Shown here: positions 1-8,772 of the stretch, one piece after another
How the letters are laid out: each line of letters opens with the position of its first letter
Position numbering within the stretch: position 1 is the stretch's first letter
Assembly (NCBI RefSeq): GCF_900116415.1
Contig: NZ_FPAP01000003.1
Coordinates: 124,001-188,000, forward strand
DNA from: Chryseobacterium formosense
GTDB taxonomy: Bacteria; Bacteroidota; Bacteroidia; Flavobacteriales; Weeksellaceae
Reading direction: 5' to 3'
Length of the DNA: 64,000 nucleotides
Notes under the pieces: model-generated
Databases searched by the model: none
Told to the model about the DNA's origin: nothing
The model's input: the letters and a program-made list of their open reading frames with translations, nothing else
Program-made: the position numbers and the translations under genes

Positions 1-19
1 AATAATTAACATTCAAACA

Positions 20-1432
20 TTATTTTTTCTGAAAACTCCAGTAATCGAAATTAAAAAGCTCACGACCTGCCGTGATATTTTTTCCCTGAAAGACAAAATA
101 CACATCATGAACGCCTGAAACGGATTCTGAAATTTTGGCTGTCAAAGTTTTCCAGACGTCCCAGTCTCCTGTTCTCGGTACATCAATTTGGGCTAATTTT
201 ATTCCTTTAACACTGTCTAAACGGACTTCCAGAATTCCTCCGTCAAGCCCGGAAGCTATTGAAGCTGAAAAAGCAGAAACTCCCTGATTTCCGAAATCTA
301 CAGAACGGACTTTTATGAATCCGCCTGTTCTTGTTTCAGTTACATAGACTCCGTTTTTTTTATTTTCAGCGGTTTTGCATTTCTCAGACCAAGCTATCAT
401 TTCTGCTTCGTTTCTTTTGTAAGGATTTACCATTGCTATTGGATTTACACCTTCTTTGGTCATTACAATTTTTGGAATACTTCCATCAGAATTATATTTG
501 AATTCTTCAATCGCAGTCGACCTGCCATAGCTTCCGGCACCCGGCAATAATCCTGTATGATAAAACAAGTAGGATTTCCCTTTGAAATCAATGATTCCGC
601 CGTGATTGGTGAAGCTGTTGGTAGGCTGGTCGGTCATTATTTTTCCCTGATATTTCCAGGGACCTGTTGGTGATGAGCTTGTGGAGTAAGACAGACATTC
701 TGTACGTCCTGTCATTCCTGCGTACATCAGATAATATTGTTTATTACGCTTGTAAAACCAAGGTCCTTCCACAAAAACATCTTCAAATTTCTCTTGCTTT
801 TGCAAAACCTCATCACTTTTTCCGGGACGTCTGAGTCCGCCAAATGATTCCACCGACTGCGGAATTTCAGTAATTTTCCCTTCAAATGAAATCATATCTT
901 TATTAAGCTTTACATAAAAAAGATGGCTGTTTCCCCAATAGAGATAGGCTTGTCCGTCTTCATCTATGAAAACCGTCGGGTCGATATTGTCCCAGCTTCC
1001 CGTTGTAATCAATGGTTTTCCGAGCGCATCTTTAAATGATCCTGTCGGAGTATCTGAAACGGCAACACCAATTGCCATATCATTATTAACGGTTTGGGCA
1101 CAGATGTACCAGTAAAATTTGCCGTTTCGCTGTATACATTGTGATGCCCAGGCGCGGTCACGAGCCCAGCTGAAGGATTCTAAGGAAATTGGAACACCGT
1201 GGTCTGTCCAGTTGACCATATCTTCGGATGAATGAACCCTCCATTTCGTCATATAATAAAAATCGTATCCCGGAATGTCGTCTCCTGTGTAAACGTACAT
1301 TTTATCTTTGTACACCATCGGTGCAGGGTCCGGCGAAAAATGGGTCTGGATTATTGGATTCTGAGCAAAAAGACAAATTGCATTCGTTAATATCAATGAG
1401 CTTAGTAAAGATTTCAATTTTAAATTATTCAT
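20..1432 (-). CDS. Secreted GH43 glycosidase with C-terminal CBM6 (arabinoxylan arabinofuranosidase-like)
   Basis: A family 43 glycoside hydrolase predicted to release arabinofuranosyl or xylosyl side groups from xylan in the periplasm or outside the cell. The chosen ATG at 1432 gives a signal peptide (residues 1-24, ending LFAQ); a longer in-frame start at 1480 would overlap the upstream gene's stop and is less likely. The GH43 beta-propeller covers about 25-330, with the catalytic base Asp35 (SPDPAPM), the pKa-modulating Asp151 (NIDPTVFIDEDG) and the acid Glu222 (VEGPWFYK). The last about 130 residues read as a CBM6 (EAEMIAWSE start, FNFDYWSF end). It lies 16 bp after the GH27 gene and is the last gene of the cluster. 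It is a paralogue of the protein at 3635-5026. The exact substrate is inferred from context. Confidence 0.88.
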   Translation of the reverse strand: MNNLKLKSLLSSLILTNAICLFAQNPIIQTHFSPDPAPMVYKDKMYVYTGDDIPGYDFYYMTKWRVHSSEDMVNWTDHGVPISLESFSWARDRAWASQCIQRNGKFYWYICAQTVNNDMAIGVAVSDTPTGSFKDALGKPLITTGSWDNIDPTVFIDEDGQAYLYWGNSHLFYVKLNKDMISFEGKITEIPQSVESFGGLRRPGKSDEVLQKQEKFEDVFVEGPWFYKRNKQYYLMYAGMTGRTECLSYSTSSSPTGPWKYQGKIMTDQPTNSFTNHGGIIDFKGKSYLFYHTGLLPGAGSYGRSTAIEEFKYNSDGSIPKIVMTKEGVNPIAMVNPYKRNEAEMIAWSEKCKTAENKKNGVYVTETRTGGFIKVRSVDFGNQGVSAFSASIASGLDGGILEVRLDSVKGIKLAQIDVPRTGDWDVWKTLTAKISESVSGVHDVYFVFQGKNITAGRELFNFDYWSFQKK

Positions 1433-1448
1433 ATTCAAATATTTATAA

Positions 1449-3455
1449 TTAATTCTGAATAAATTTATAATAAGCCACACCGTGCGCCGGAATATCCAGT
1501 GACAGGCTTTCGTTAGTTGTATTTAATTTTGAAATATCTTTTTGCCTCCATAAATCACGAACGGTTTGTTTTCCAGCTATTCCCAACTTCGAAAAATCTT
1601 TATAATTCATCTTCACTTTTTCCCTTCCGAAATTGGTAAAAGCAACTGCTTTTCCTGCGTCTTCCAGCTCTTTGACATAAACTCTGAGCTCTCCGATAGT
1701 TTGTAGACACATTCCCTGTTTCCCTAAAACATCCTGATTGACGGCAATTACCTCATCATTCGTTAAAAGATTTAATGTAAAATCATCTAATTTTTCTAAA
1801 TCACAACCAATAAGCAAAGGCGCTGAAAATATACTCCAAAGGCTGATGTGGAGATATTGCTCGTCCGGTTTCAGACGGCTTTTGTGCGGATTTCCCCAAC
1901 CTACTTCGCCAACAACTAGCATATCTGCATCGTTCCAATTGCCTGGTTTCGCAAACGGAGCGGTTTTATCCTGAGCCAATGCAATGCCTTTGACGCTTGC
2001 CCAAGTATCGGTAATATCATTGGTGGTTCTCCACGACTGCGCATCAACTTTATCGCCCCATTTCCAGACGTCTCCCATCCCGTACTGACAAAGATTATAC
2101 ACAATATCTCTCGGTTGTTGACGAAGCAAATCGCCCATCACCTTAAAAGGTTTCACTCCTTTTTCCGAGTCGCCACCGCCCTGAAAAGCGAGGGAAGGAA
2201 CTTTGAAAGCGTCGTTTTCCGGCAAGCCATCTATCACGCCGCCATAGCTGCACCAGTCGTATTTTAAATAATCGATGCCCCATTTATTGTAGCTTTCGGC
2301 ATCCTGTTTTTCGTAGCCGTAACTTCCGACACATCCGCCGCAGGTCCACGGACCGGGAGAAGAATAAATTCCCATCTTTAATCCGTTATGGTGTACATAA
2401 TCGGCAAGACCTTTCATATCGGGGAATTTTGAGTTGGGAATGATAAATCCTTTTTCATCACGCATTTGGGGATGGTCTTTGGAATCCCGGTTGTATTGCC
2501 AGGAATCATCAATGTTGATGTAACTCCAGCCGTGGTCTGCGAGACCGCTTTTAAACAAAGCATCGGCGGCACGTTTTACTTTATCGGCAGACACTTCGAG
2601 TCCGAAGCAATTCCAGCTGTTCCAGCCCATCGTAGGTGTGAGGGCAATCTTGTCTCCGCAATTTATTTTTAATTTTTTTGAAGTTTTTCCTTTTGCATTC
2701 TGAGCCATTAAGTTGACTTCAAATGTTCCTTTTTTATCAAGTTTCCCTGTGATGATTCCTGTTTGTGAGTCTATTTTTAATCCTTTCGGAAGACCTTTTA
2801 CCGAGAAAGTCATTGGTCGTTCTCCTGTTGTCGGAATTCTGAACAGAAATGGAGATTCTGGACGAACGCCAAAAACTTTTGCAGAATTGATTTTTGGCGT
2901 TGCAGAAGCTTTTGGTGTTAAAATATATTCTTCCGATGAGATTGGATTGAATGTTTTTAAGGTATTCACTCCTGTGGTTTCAAATTTTGCATCAACCCAA
3001 TTGGCGTGATCGTAATAAGGACCATTGCCACCATCGGTCACCAGCAATTCCAATTGATTAATACCTTTTAATGAAACAGATACAGGTTTTGCCTTATCAC
3101 CAAGATGCATTAATTCACTGGACCATATTTTTTTATTATCTCCATAAATTTCAAAAGCTACTGCCGGATCCTGCCCTTTAACCTCATCATCGAGTCCTAC
3201 CAATGCCGTAAACGTCTTTGCTTTCCCATCTAATTTAATCAATAGAGAACTTTCGGCGTGTGTTCCGAAACCTCTTTTGAAAACTTCTCCAGCAATAGTC
3301 AATGGTTTTCCGGCTACGGAAGTATTGATGCCGGGAGTTCCGTGACCTTGTGTGGAAACACTGAGATCGAGCTCATCAAGCCAAACTATATTCTGGGCAT
3401 TCAGGCAATATCCGGTTATGAAAAAACTTAGAATAAAGAGTTTAAATCTGTACAT
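1449..3455 (-). CDS. GH27 alpha-galactosidase with N-terminal NPCBM and Ig-like domains
   Basis: A 668-residue secreted family 27 glycosidase removing terminal alpha-galactosyl (or possibly beta-L-arabinopyranosyl) groups. Signal peptide 1-20 (GYCLNAQ). About residues 25-160 form an NPCBM/NEW2-type carbohydrate-binding domain (GTPGINTSVAGKPL, FKRGFGTHAESSL). About 190-270 is an Ig-like putative-Ig (He_PIG) repeat (LPKGLKIDSQTGIITG). The GH27 barrel follows from LTPTMGWNSWNCFG, with the substrate-contacting INIDDSWQ, the nucleophile Asp in YLKYDWC and the acid/base Asp in RTTNDITDTW. The DD pair in INIDDSW is typical of alpha-galactosidases. It sits between two genes of the GH43-CBM6 family, suggesting it trims galactose-capped side chains of complex arabinoxylan (inference). 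Confidence 0.9.
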   Translation of the reverse strand: MYRFKLFILSFFITGYCLNAQNIVWLDELDLSVSTQGHGTPGINTSVAGKPLTIAGEVFKRGFGTHAESSLLIKLDGKAKTFTALVGLDDEVKGQDPAVAFEIYGDNKKIWSSELMHLGDKAKPVSVSLKGINQLELLVTDGGNGPYYDHANWVDAKFETTGVNTLKTFNPISSEEYILTPKASATPKINSAKVFGVRPESPFLFRIPTTGERPMTFSVKGLPKGLKIDSQTGIITGKLDKKGTFEVNLMAQNAKGKTSKKLKINCGDKIALTPTMGWNSWNCFGLEVSADKVKRAADALFKSGLADHGWSYINIDDSWQYNRDSKDHPQMRDEKGFIIPNSKFPDMKGLADYVHHNGLKMGIYSSPGPWTCGGCVGSYGYEKQDAESYNKWGIDYLKYDWCSYGGVIDGLPENDAFKVPSLAFQGGGDSEKGVKPFKVMGDLLRQQPRDIVYNLCQYGMGDVWKWGDKVDAQSWRTTNDITDTWASVKGIALAQDKTAPFAKPGNWNDADMLVVGEVGWGNPHKSRLKPDEQYLHISLWSIFSAPLLIGCDLEKLDDFTLNLLTNDEVIAVNQDVLGKQGMCLQTIGELRVYVKELEDAGKAVAFTNFGREKVKMNYKDFSKLGIAGKQTVRDLWRQKDISKLNTTNESLSLDIPAHGVAYYKFIQN

Positions 3456-3523
3456 TTTTGAAATTAATTAAGATGATTCATTGCGTTTAAAAAATATAGA
3501 GTTGTCCATAACTTCACCTAGGT

Positions 3524-3619
3524 CTTCGACTCCGCTCAGACTGACATTGTTAAAACATTCCGATAAGCTCAATATGACAACAGCTAATATTAGAAATGTC
3601 ACACTGAGCGGAGTCGAAG
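3524..3619. repeat. Intergenic inverted repeat, CTTCGAC/GACAT family
   Basis: Two 24-nt arms (3524-3547 and 3596-3619) are reverse complements with two mismatches; each carries CTTCGACTCCGCTCAG or its complement. The 48-bp spacer is AT-rich. It fills the gap between two co-directional glycosidase genes. A second full copy is at 55897-55994, a single arm at 14160-14181, and an arm-like sequence lies inside argF' at 60133-60152. It is a dispersed element rather than a gene-specific terminator. Confidence 0.75.
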
Positions 3620-3634
3620 TGTTTGTTTAATTAT

Positions 3635-5026
3635 TTAACTTGCACTAAATTTCCACCAATCAAAGTAGAAAAGCTCTTTGCTTCCTTTGAATACGAAATA
3701 CAAATCGTGAACGCCTTTAATATTTTTTACAGGAGATTTAATGGTTTTAAAAACGTCCCCTTCCGCCTTTCCGGTTACCTGAATGGTTCCTAATATTGGT
3801 CCGTCCACAGCATCGGTATGAATTTCTATACTTCCGCCATTCATAGAAGCAACTGATACTTCCAGGAATTTTGTTCCTTTGGAAAAATCAACGCCCTGAA
3901 CTTTGAGGTAATCGCCGTTGTTGATAGACGAAACCACCAAACGGTCAGTAATTTTTTTGCCTGTGTCGTAAGGATTATTTCTTTCCCATTCAGTCATTTT
4001 TTCTGTTTTCAATCCTTCACTATAAGCAATGGTTTCTGCTTCTACTTTTTCATATGGATTCAGTGTTGCAATTCTTTTCACCCCTTCCGGATTCCAGAAT
4101 GGCAGTTTTTGAATGGTACCATCGGCATTGTAAGTCAGTTCGCTCACACAGATGGAACGGCGCTCGTAATGCTTGCTTATGGTTTGTTTTCCCAGATTGT
4201 AATTGAAACCGAAAACATAAGATTTTCCTTTGTAATCAATGATTCCGGGATGATTTCCGTTGGAGCGTTTGTCGCTGTCCATGATCATTCCCTTATATTC
4301 CCACGGACCGGTTGTCGACTTGCCCATCGCATAACCTATTCCTTCGGGACAGCACGTTGAGGCATAAGCCATATAATAATTCCCGTTTCGCTTCCACGCC
4401 CACGGACCTTCCTGATAATGGAATGGGTCAGGAGAACCTTTCACTTTGGCAATCGAAGGGTCTTTTACAACTGGGCCATCCACAGAAATCATATCTTTAT
4501 TGAGTTTTACGTACCATAAATTAGGATTTCCCCAGTACAGATAAGCTTGTCCATCGTTATCAATGAGAACAGTTGGGTCAATATCATCACTTGAATTTTT
4601 AACCAAGGGTTTTCCGATTGGGTCTTTGAAAGGACCATACGGACTGTCCGCCACCAAAACACCGATTCCTCTTTGTCCCGGCATCGGGCAATACATATAA
4701 AACTTGCCGTTTCTTTCTATGACTTGTGGAGCCCAAGCTCCGTTTTCTGGGTCTGTCCATTTGAAATCTTTTAGAGAAGCCACCACACCGTGGTCTGTCC
4801 AATTGACCATATCAGTCGAAGTGTATAGCAGCCAGTCTTTCATTTTAAATCCGAACGCATCATCTTCGTCGTGACTGGTGTACAGAAAAACCGTGTCTTT
4901 GTAAACCATTGGTGCAGGATCAGCCGTGAATTTGGTCTGAATGATGGGATTTTGTGCAGACAGAGATAATCCTGTCAGTAGCAATCCTATATTTAAAGTA
5001 TATTTTAAAACTGTTTTCTTAATCAT
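3635..5026 (-). CDS. Secreted GH43 glycosidase with C-terminal CBM6
   Basis: A 463-residue family 43 enzyme, paralogous to the protein at 20-1432 and likely an arabinofuranosidase or xylosidase acting on arabinoxylan oligosaccharides. Signal peptide 1-25 (LSLSAQ). Catalytic residues in the beta-propeller are Asp36 (FTADPAPM), Asp150 (DDIDPTVLIDNDG) and Glu206 (YQEGPWAWK). A CBM6-like beta-sandwich occupies about 330-463 (EAETIAYSE start, FYFDWWKF end). It is 16 bp downstream of the next GH43 gene (5043-6161) and separated from the GH27 gene by a dispersed repeat. The tandem paralogues may differ in linkage preference (inference). Confidence 0.88.
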   Translation of the reverse strand: MIKKTVLKYTLNIGLLLTGLSLSAQNPIIQTKFTADPAPMVYKDTVFLYTSHDEDDAFGFKMKDWLLYTSTDMVNWTDHGVVASLKDFKWTDPENGAWAPQVIERNGKFYMYCPMPGQRGIGVLVADSPYGPFKDPIGKPLVKNSSDDIDPTVLIDNDGQAYLYWGNPNLWYVKLNKDMISVDGPVVKDPSIAKVKGSPDPFHYQEGPWAWKRNGNYYMAYASTCCPEGIGYAMGKSTTGPWEYKGMIMDSDKRSNGNHPGIIDYKGKSYVFGFNYNLGKQTISKHYERRSICVSELTYNADGTIQKLPFWNPEGVKRIATLNPYEKVEAETIAYSEGLKTEKMTEWERNNPYDTGKKITDRLVVSSINNGDYLKVQGVDFSKGTKFLEVSVASMNGGSIEIHTDAVDGPILGTIQVTGKAEGDVFKTIKSPVKNIKGVHDLYFVFKGSKELFYFDWWKFSAS

Positions 5027-5042
5027 AATTCATTTTTTGAAT

Positions 5043-6161
5043 TTAATATTTAATGATTTGCTCTGTCCAAGTTGGACCTGTGATGTAAAACATTCCGTCT
5101 TTGTAATGTACGGGCTCGATTCCCATTTGCGGACCTGATTCCCAAGGTTCAAAAGTCTGACTGTACGGATACGGTCTTTTTTCGTACATAAAATAATGGC
5201 AGGAATTCCAGAGATTTCCGTCCGGACCAATGAATAATGCGTTGTGTCCAGTCTCCTGATAAGGGTCTTCGGTATCAGTGAATTGCAAATTATCATAGCC
5301 GTTACTTTTTGCCATTTCAGTTCGATAACCTTTTTTGCGGGTTCCGAAAATCGGTTCAGGGGAAGCGAGTTTCCAAGGCCCCAAAGGTGATTTTGATTTC
5401 AACAATCCTACTTCATAACCCCTTGTCCAGGTAGAGAAAAACATAAAATAAGTACCTTCTTTTTTAATCACGAAAGGCCCTTCGATTCCGCCAACCATCC
5501 ATTCTGGCCAGCCTGGTTGTTTTTTATCTAGAAATTTCTGAATAGGAGTCGTTAACTTTCCGGTCTTCAAATCAATTTTAGCCTGAAAAAGTCCGTTACC
5601 ACTGCAATAGAGATAAACCTGTCCATCCTCATCTTCGAATAATGTGGCATCGTTGTTATATTGTGGGGTAAGCGGACCATTCAACAGTTTGTATGGACCT
5701 GTAACTTTATCAGCTGAAAACAGCCAAATGCTGTGTGTCGCCATTCCTTTCGGGTCTTCTTTGGTTACTTTTCCGCTATTTACAATCAAATAATATTTTC
5801 CTTTGATGAAATGAATTTCAGGAGCCCAGAAACGACCGTCATAAGGGCAATCTTTGGGAAGTTTTTTAGCATCAATTAAAAAAGAATGTTGTTTCCAATT
5901 CACCATATCTTTTGAAACCAACATCCGGACTCCCGGATTTTTGCCTTCCCAAACAGGATTGGAAGTTCCCACGCAATACCACAAATTATCGACTTTAATG
6001 ATGAAATGGTCGCGCATAGAAATAGCGGAATCTCTGGTTATTGGATTCGTGTAGTGAAATTCTTTCTGTAAAGAAGTTTTGCTTTTTTCAACCTGAGCAA
6101 AAGCATTATTCAAAGCAAAAATGAATAATGAAAACACCAGAATATTTTTAAAAACCTTCAT
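5043..6161 (-). CDS. Secreted GH43-like glycosidase, single domain
   Basis: A family 43-type five-bladed propeller of 372 residues without an appended binding domain. The ATG at 6161 gives a clean signal peptide (MKVFKNILVF to NNAFAQ, residues 1-23); an earlier in-frame start would run into the GH115 gene. The catalytic base is likely Asp51 (SMRDHFIIK), with the second Asp in NDATLFEDEDG and the acid Glu in GGIEGPFVIKK. Ten bases separate it from the GH115 stop, so the two are probably co-translated. The N-terminal motif (RDSAISMRDHF) departs from the usual YPDP form, so the subfamily and substrate are uncertain; arabinosidase, xylosidase or galactosidase activity is possible. Confidence 0.82.
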   Translation of the reverse strand: MKVFKNILVFSLFIFALNNAFAQVEKSKTSLQKEFHYTNPITRDSAISMRDHFIIKVDNLWYCVGTSNPVWEGKNPGVRMLVSKDMVNWKQHSFLIDAKKLPKDCPYDGRFWAPEIHFIKGKYYLIVNSGKVTKEDPKGMATHSIWLFSADKVTGPYKLLNGPLTPQYNNDATLFEDEDGQVYLYCSGNGLFQAKIDLKTGKLTTPIQKFLDKKQPGWPEWMVGGIEGPFVIKKEGTYFMFFSTWTRGYEVGLLKSKSPLGPWKLASPEPIFGTRKKGYRTEMAKSNGYDNLQFTDTEDPYQETGHNALFIGPDGNLWNSCHYFMYEKRPYPYSQTFEPWESGPQMGIEPVHYKDGMFYITGPTWTEQIIKY

Positions 6162-6171
6162 AATTTTAATT

Positions 6172-8733
6172 TTATCTTTTTTTAGGACTTTCATCCATTT
6201 TCAAATACGTTTCTTCATAACCGCCGTTGTCAACGACTATTTTGTACAAAACAATTCCTGGATCTAAAGGTTCAATTGTCAGAGTATAATTTCCGTTTTG
6301 ATTGGCCGGAAGCGTGAATGTTTCTACTTTTTCGACCAATCTCGCTGCAGCTGCAGGGTACATTTTGGTATAATTATTTGCCCACGTCAAATCCTGATTG
6401 ATGCCAATCGTTTTTGAATCATTTTTATCGAAATAAGCTTTAACGCTGTGTCCTCCTTTTTTGAAAGGAAGTGTAGAATCAAAGAAAAAATGAACTTTTA
6501 CAGTGGAGGGATTATTTTTTAATTTGAATTGATATGTAATGGAAGAGCCGTCTGTTTTCTCGGTGTAAGGCATCAAGGCAATTCCGGAAAACGTTCTTCC
6601 TAAATCTGGAATAACCGTCCATTTCGTTTTGGTCGGAGATTTATTTTCAAAAAAATGTTCGGCTTCCATCACCACTACACCATTCTTTTCTTCGAAAATA
6701 TAACCTTCTTTTTTTGCTTCTTCAGGCGTGATTCTGTAAACCGTTGGTTTGATGTTTCCTTCTTTCGGCTCGTCCCACGATTTGTAACCAATGTGGGTTT
6801 GGTCCATCATATGATTCCATTTTCCGCCGGAGATATTTAGGTTGTAATCTTTGGTGTATTCAGCATCTCTGGCGAAACATTCATCAGTGTAATCTGCCCA
6901 ATAATTGGCTTTCAGGTCTTTTTCATCTGCCAATTTGTGGTTCATTGCCACTGCGTAATACATATCGTAGAGATTGGCCATTGCACGAACGGGATGTAAA
7001 ACGATTTGTTTATAAGTGTCTTTATAAGCTTCATCCAAAATCAAGAACTGCCTTAAAGCTCTTGTTTCCAAAGCTAAATACGAATCTCTCACTTGCAAAA
7101 ATTCTCCACTTTGAAGATTATAAGTTTTATGATTCATCATTTCTGCGGAAATCCTTGAATTATATTTACAGTACAGATTGATGATTTCTACAATTTCTTT
7201 CGCATTGTTCTTTCCAAAATGTTCTTCTGCAAATTTCACCGAGTAATTATTTAAATTATCTTGGGTAAATGAAGTTGGATTCCACGCCATATTCAGGAAG
7301 AAATCCATTGGATATTCGTTAGGTTTTAAATCTCCTACATTCAGAATCCAGATTTTATCAACGCCGTAACTGTACGTCAACTGCAATTGTTCCCACATAT
7401 GCGGAATATGCGTCATATTCAGCCATTGATAAGCTCTCGGTGCACCGTGTAAATCGACGTGGTAATACATTCCGTAACCGCCGGGATGTCTTTTAGCATC
7501 GAGGTAAGGCAGTCTGCGGACATTTCCCCAGTTATCGTCACAAAGCAGAATCGTCATATCATCCGGAACTTTCATCCCCTGGTCGTAATAATCCAGAACT
7601 TCGCTGTATAAAGCCCAAAGCTGAGGCGTTTCCTTTGCCGGTTTTTTGGTAACTTTTTCGATAATTTTACGCTGGTCCTGCATAATTTTTTCCAACAATT
7701 TAAAATTGGCTTCGGCACTTCCCAAATCAATCATCGGTTCGTCGCCGTCGCCACGCATTCCCATCGTTACGAGATTGTCGTAGTTTTTATTTCGGTTAAA
7801 TCCATCTTCCCAAAATTTCAGAAGCGCATCTTTATTGGTATGGTAATTCCATTCGCCGTTTCCATATTCTTTGCGGTGATTCCCCCATTCTTTCTGGGCA
7901 CGCATCATCGGTTCGTGGTGCGAAGTTCCCATCACGATTCCGTATTCATCGGCAACTTTCGGGTTAAGCGGATCGTCTTCATTAAAGGCTTTTCCCCACA
8001 TTGCAGGCCAAAGATAATTGGCTCTGAGGCGAAGCAAAAGCTCAAACATATTCGCATACATCTTGCTGTTGATACCTCCGAATTTGGTTCTTGCCCAGGT
8101 TCCGAAAGCCGGTTCTTCATCATTAATGAAAATTCCACGGTATTTTACTTTGGGTTCGCCTGAAGCAAAATATCCCGGAATTACATACGCAGAAGAACGT
8201 TTTTTTACGGGAACATCATTCCAGTAATACCACGGAGAAACGCCTAATTGTTTTGATAATTCATAGATTCCGTAAATGGTTCCACGTCTGTCGCTTCCGG
8301 CGATGATGAGTTGTTTTTTTGATTTGGATGTTGGATTTTCTACGGTTGTAATCACGAAACTTTCCCATTTTCCTTTCAAATCTTTGGCATTGATTTTTTT
8401 GGATGAAATAAGTTTGTCAATGATTTTATTGGTACCTAAAGTTCCGATGATGATTTCAAATTCGCTGGAAGTTTCTGAGGTTGAAAGATTGGGTAATTTC
8501 CCCGTCACTTTTTGAATATCCGTCTGTAAATCTTTCGCAGCACGAATGACCGCGATGTTTTCTGAAGAGTCGTAAAATATGTTTGTAGCATTTCCATCTG
8601 ATGAAACAATCGGGAAACCTTTATCATTTGAAATGATATTCTCAGTAATTCCTGAAGTTTGTTGGGCAGAAAAAATTCCGCTTCCAAAGAAACAAAGCAG
8701 TAGAATTATTTTGATATTTTGATGGGTTACCAT
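6172..8733 (-). CDS. GH115 xylan alpha-1,2-(4-O-methyl)glucuronidase
   Basis: An 853-residue secreted enzyme of family GH115, which removes (methyl)glucuronic acid from internal as well as terminal xylose residues of glucuronoxylan. Signal peptide 1-24 (SGIFSAQ). The N-terminal alpha/beta domain holds LIIAGSDRRGTIYGIYELS and WYYWNDVPVKK; the central barrel begins at KYRGIFINDEEPAFGTWA and includes MGMRGDGDEPM and LLCDDNWGN; the C-terminal about 170 residues form the beta-sandwich extension usual in this family (VMEAEHFFENK onward). Length matches bacterial GH115 proteins. Its product links directly to the uxuA and fructuronate reductase genes of the same locus, which process glucuronate-derived intermediates. 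Confidence 0.92.
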   Translation of the reverse strand: MVTHQNIKIILLLCFFGSGIFSAQQTSGITENIISNDKGFPIVSSDGNATNIFYDSSENIAVIRAAKDLQTDIQKVTGKLPNLSTSETSSEFEIIIGTLGTNKIIDKLISSKKINAKDLKGKWESFVITTVENPTSKSKKQLIIAGSDRRGTIYGIYELSKQLGVSPWYYWNDVPVKKRSSAYVIPGYFASGEPKVKYRGIFINDEEPAFGTWARTKFGGINSKMYANMFELLLRLRANYLWPAMWGKAFNEDDPLNPKVADEYGIVMGTSHHEPMMRAQKEWGNHRKEYGNGEWNYHTNKDALLKFWEDGFNRNKNYDNLVTMGMRGDGDEPMIDLGSAEANFKLLEKIMQDQRKIIEKVTKKPAKETPQLWALYSEVLDYYDQGMKVPDDMTILLCDDNWGNVRRLPYLDAKRHPGGYGMYYHVDLHGAPRAYQWLNMTHIPHMWEQLQLTYSYGVDKIWILNVGDLKPNEYPMDFFLNMAWNPTSFTQDNLNNYSVKFAEEHFGKNNAKEIVEIINLYCKYNSRISAEMMNHKTYNLQSGEFLQVRDSYLALETRALRQFLILDEAYKDTYKQIVLHPVRAMANLYDMYYAVAMNHKLADEKDLKANYWADYTDECFARDAEYTKDYNLNISGGKWNHMMDQTHIGYKSWDEPKEGNIKPTVYRITPEEAKKEGYIFEEKNGVVVMEAEHFFENKSPTKTKWTVIPDLGRTFSGIALMPYTEKTDGSSITYQFKLKNNPSTVKVHFFFDSTLPFKKGGHSVKAYFDKNDSKTIGINQDLTWANNYTKMYPAAAARLVEKVETFTLPANQNGNYTLTIEPLDPGIVLYKIVVDNGGYEETYLKMDESPKKR

Positions 8734-8772
8734 ATTGATTTAATTTTATTAAAGGCTTTAAAGCTTTTATCA

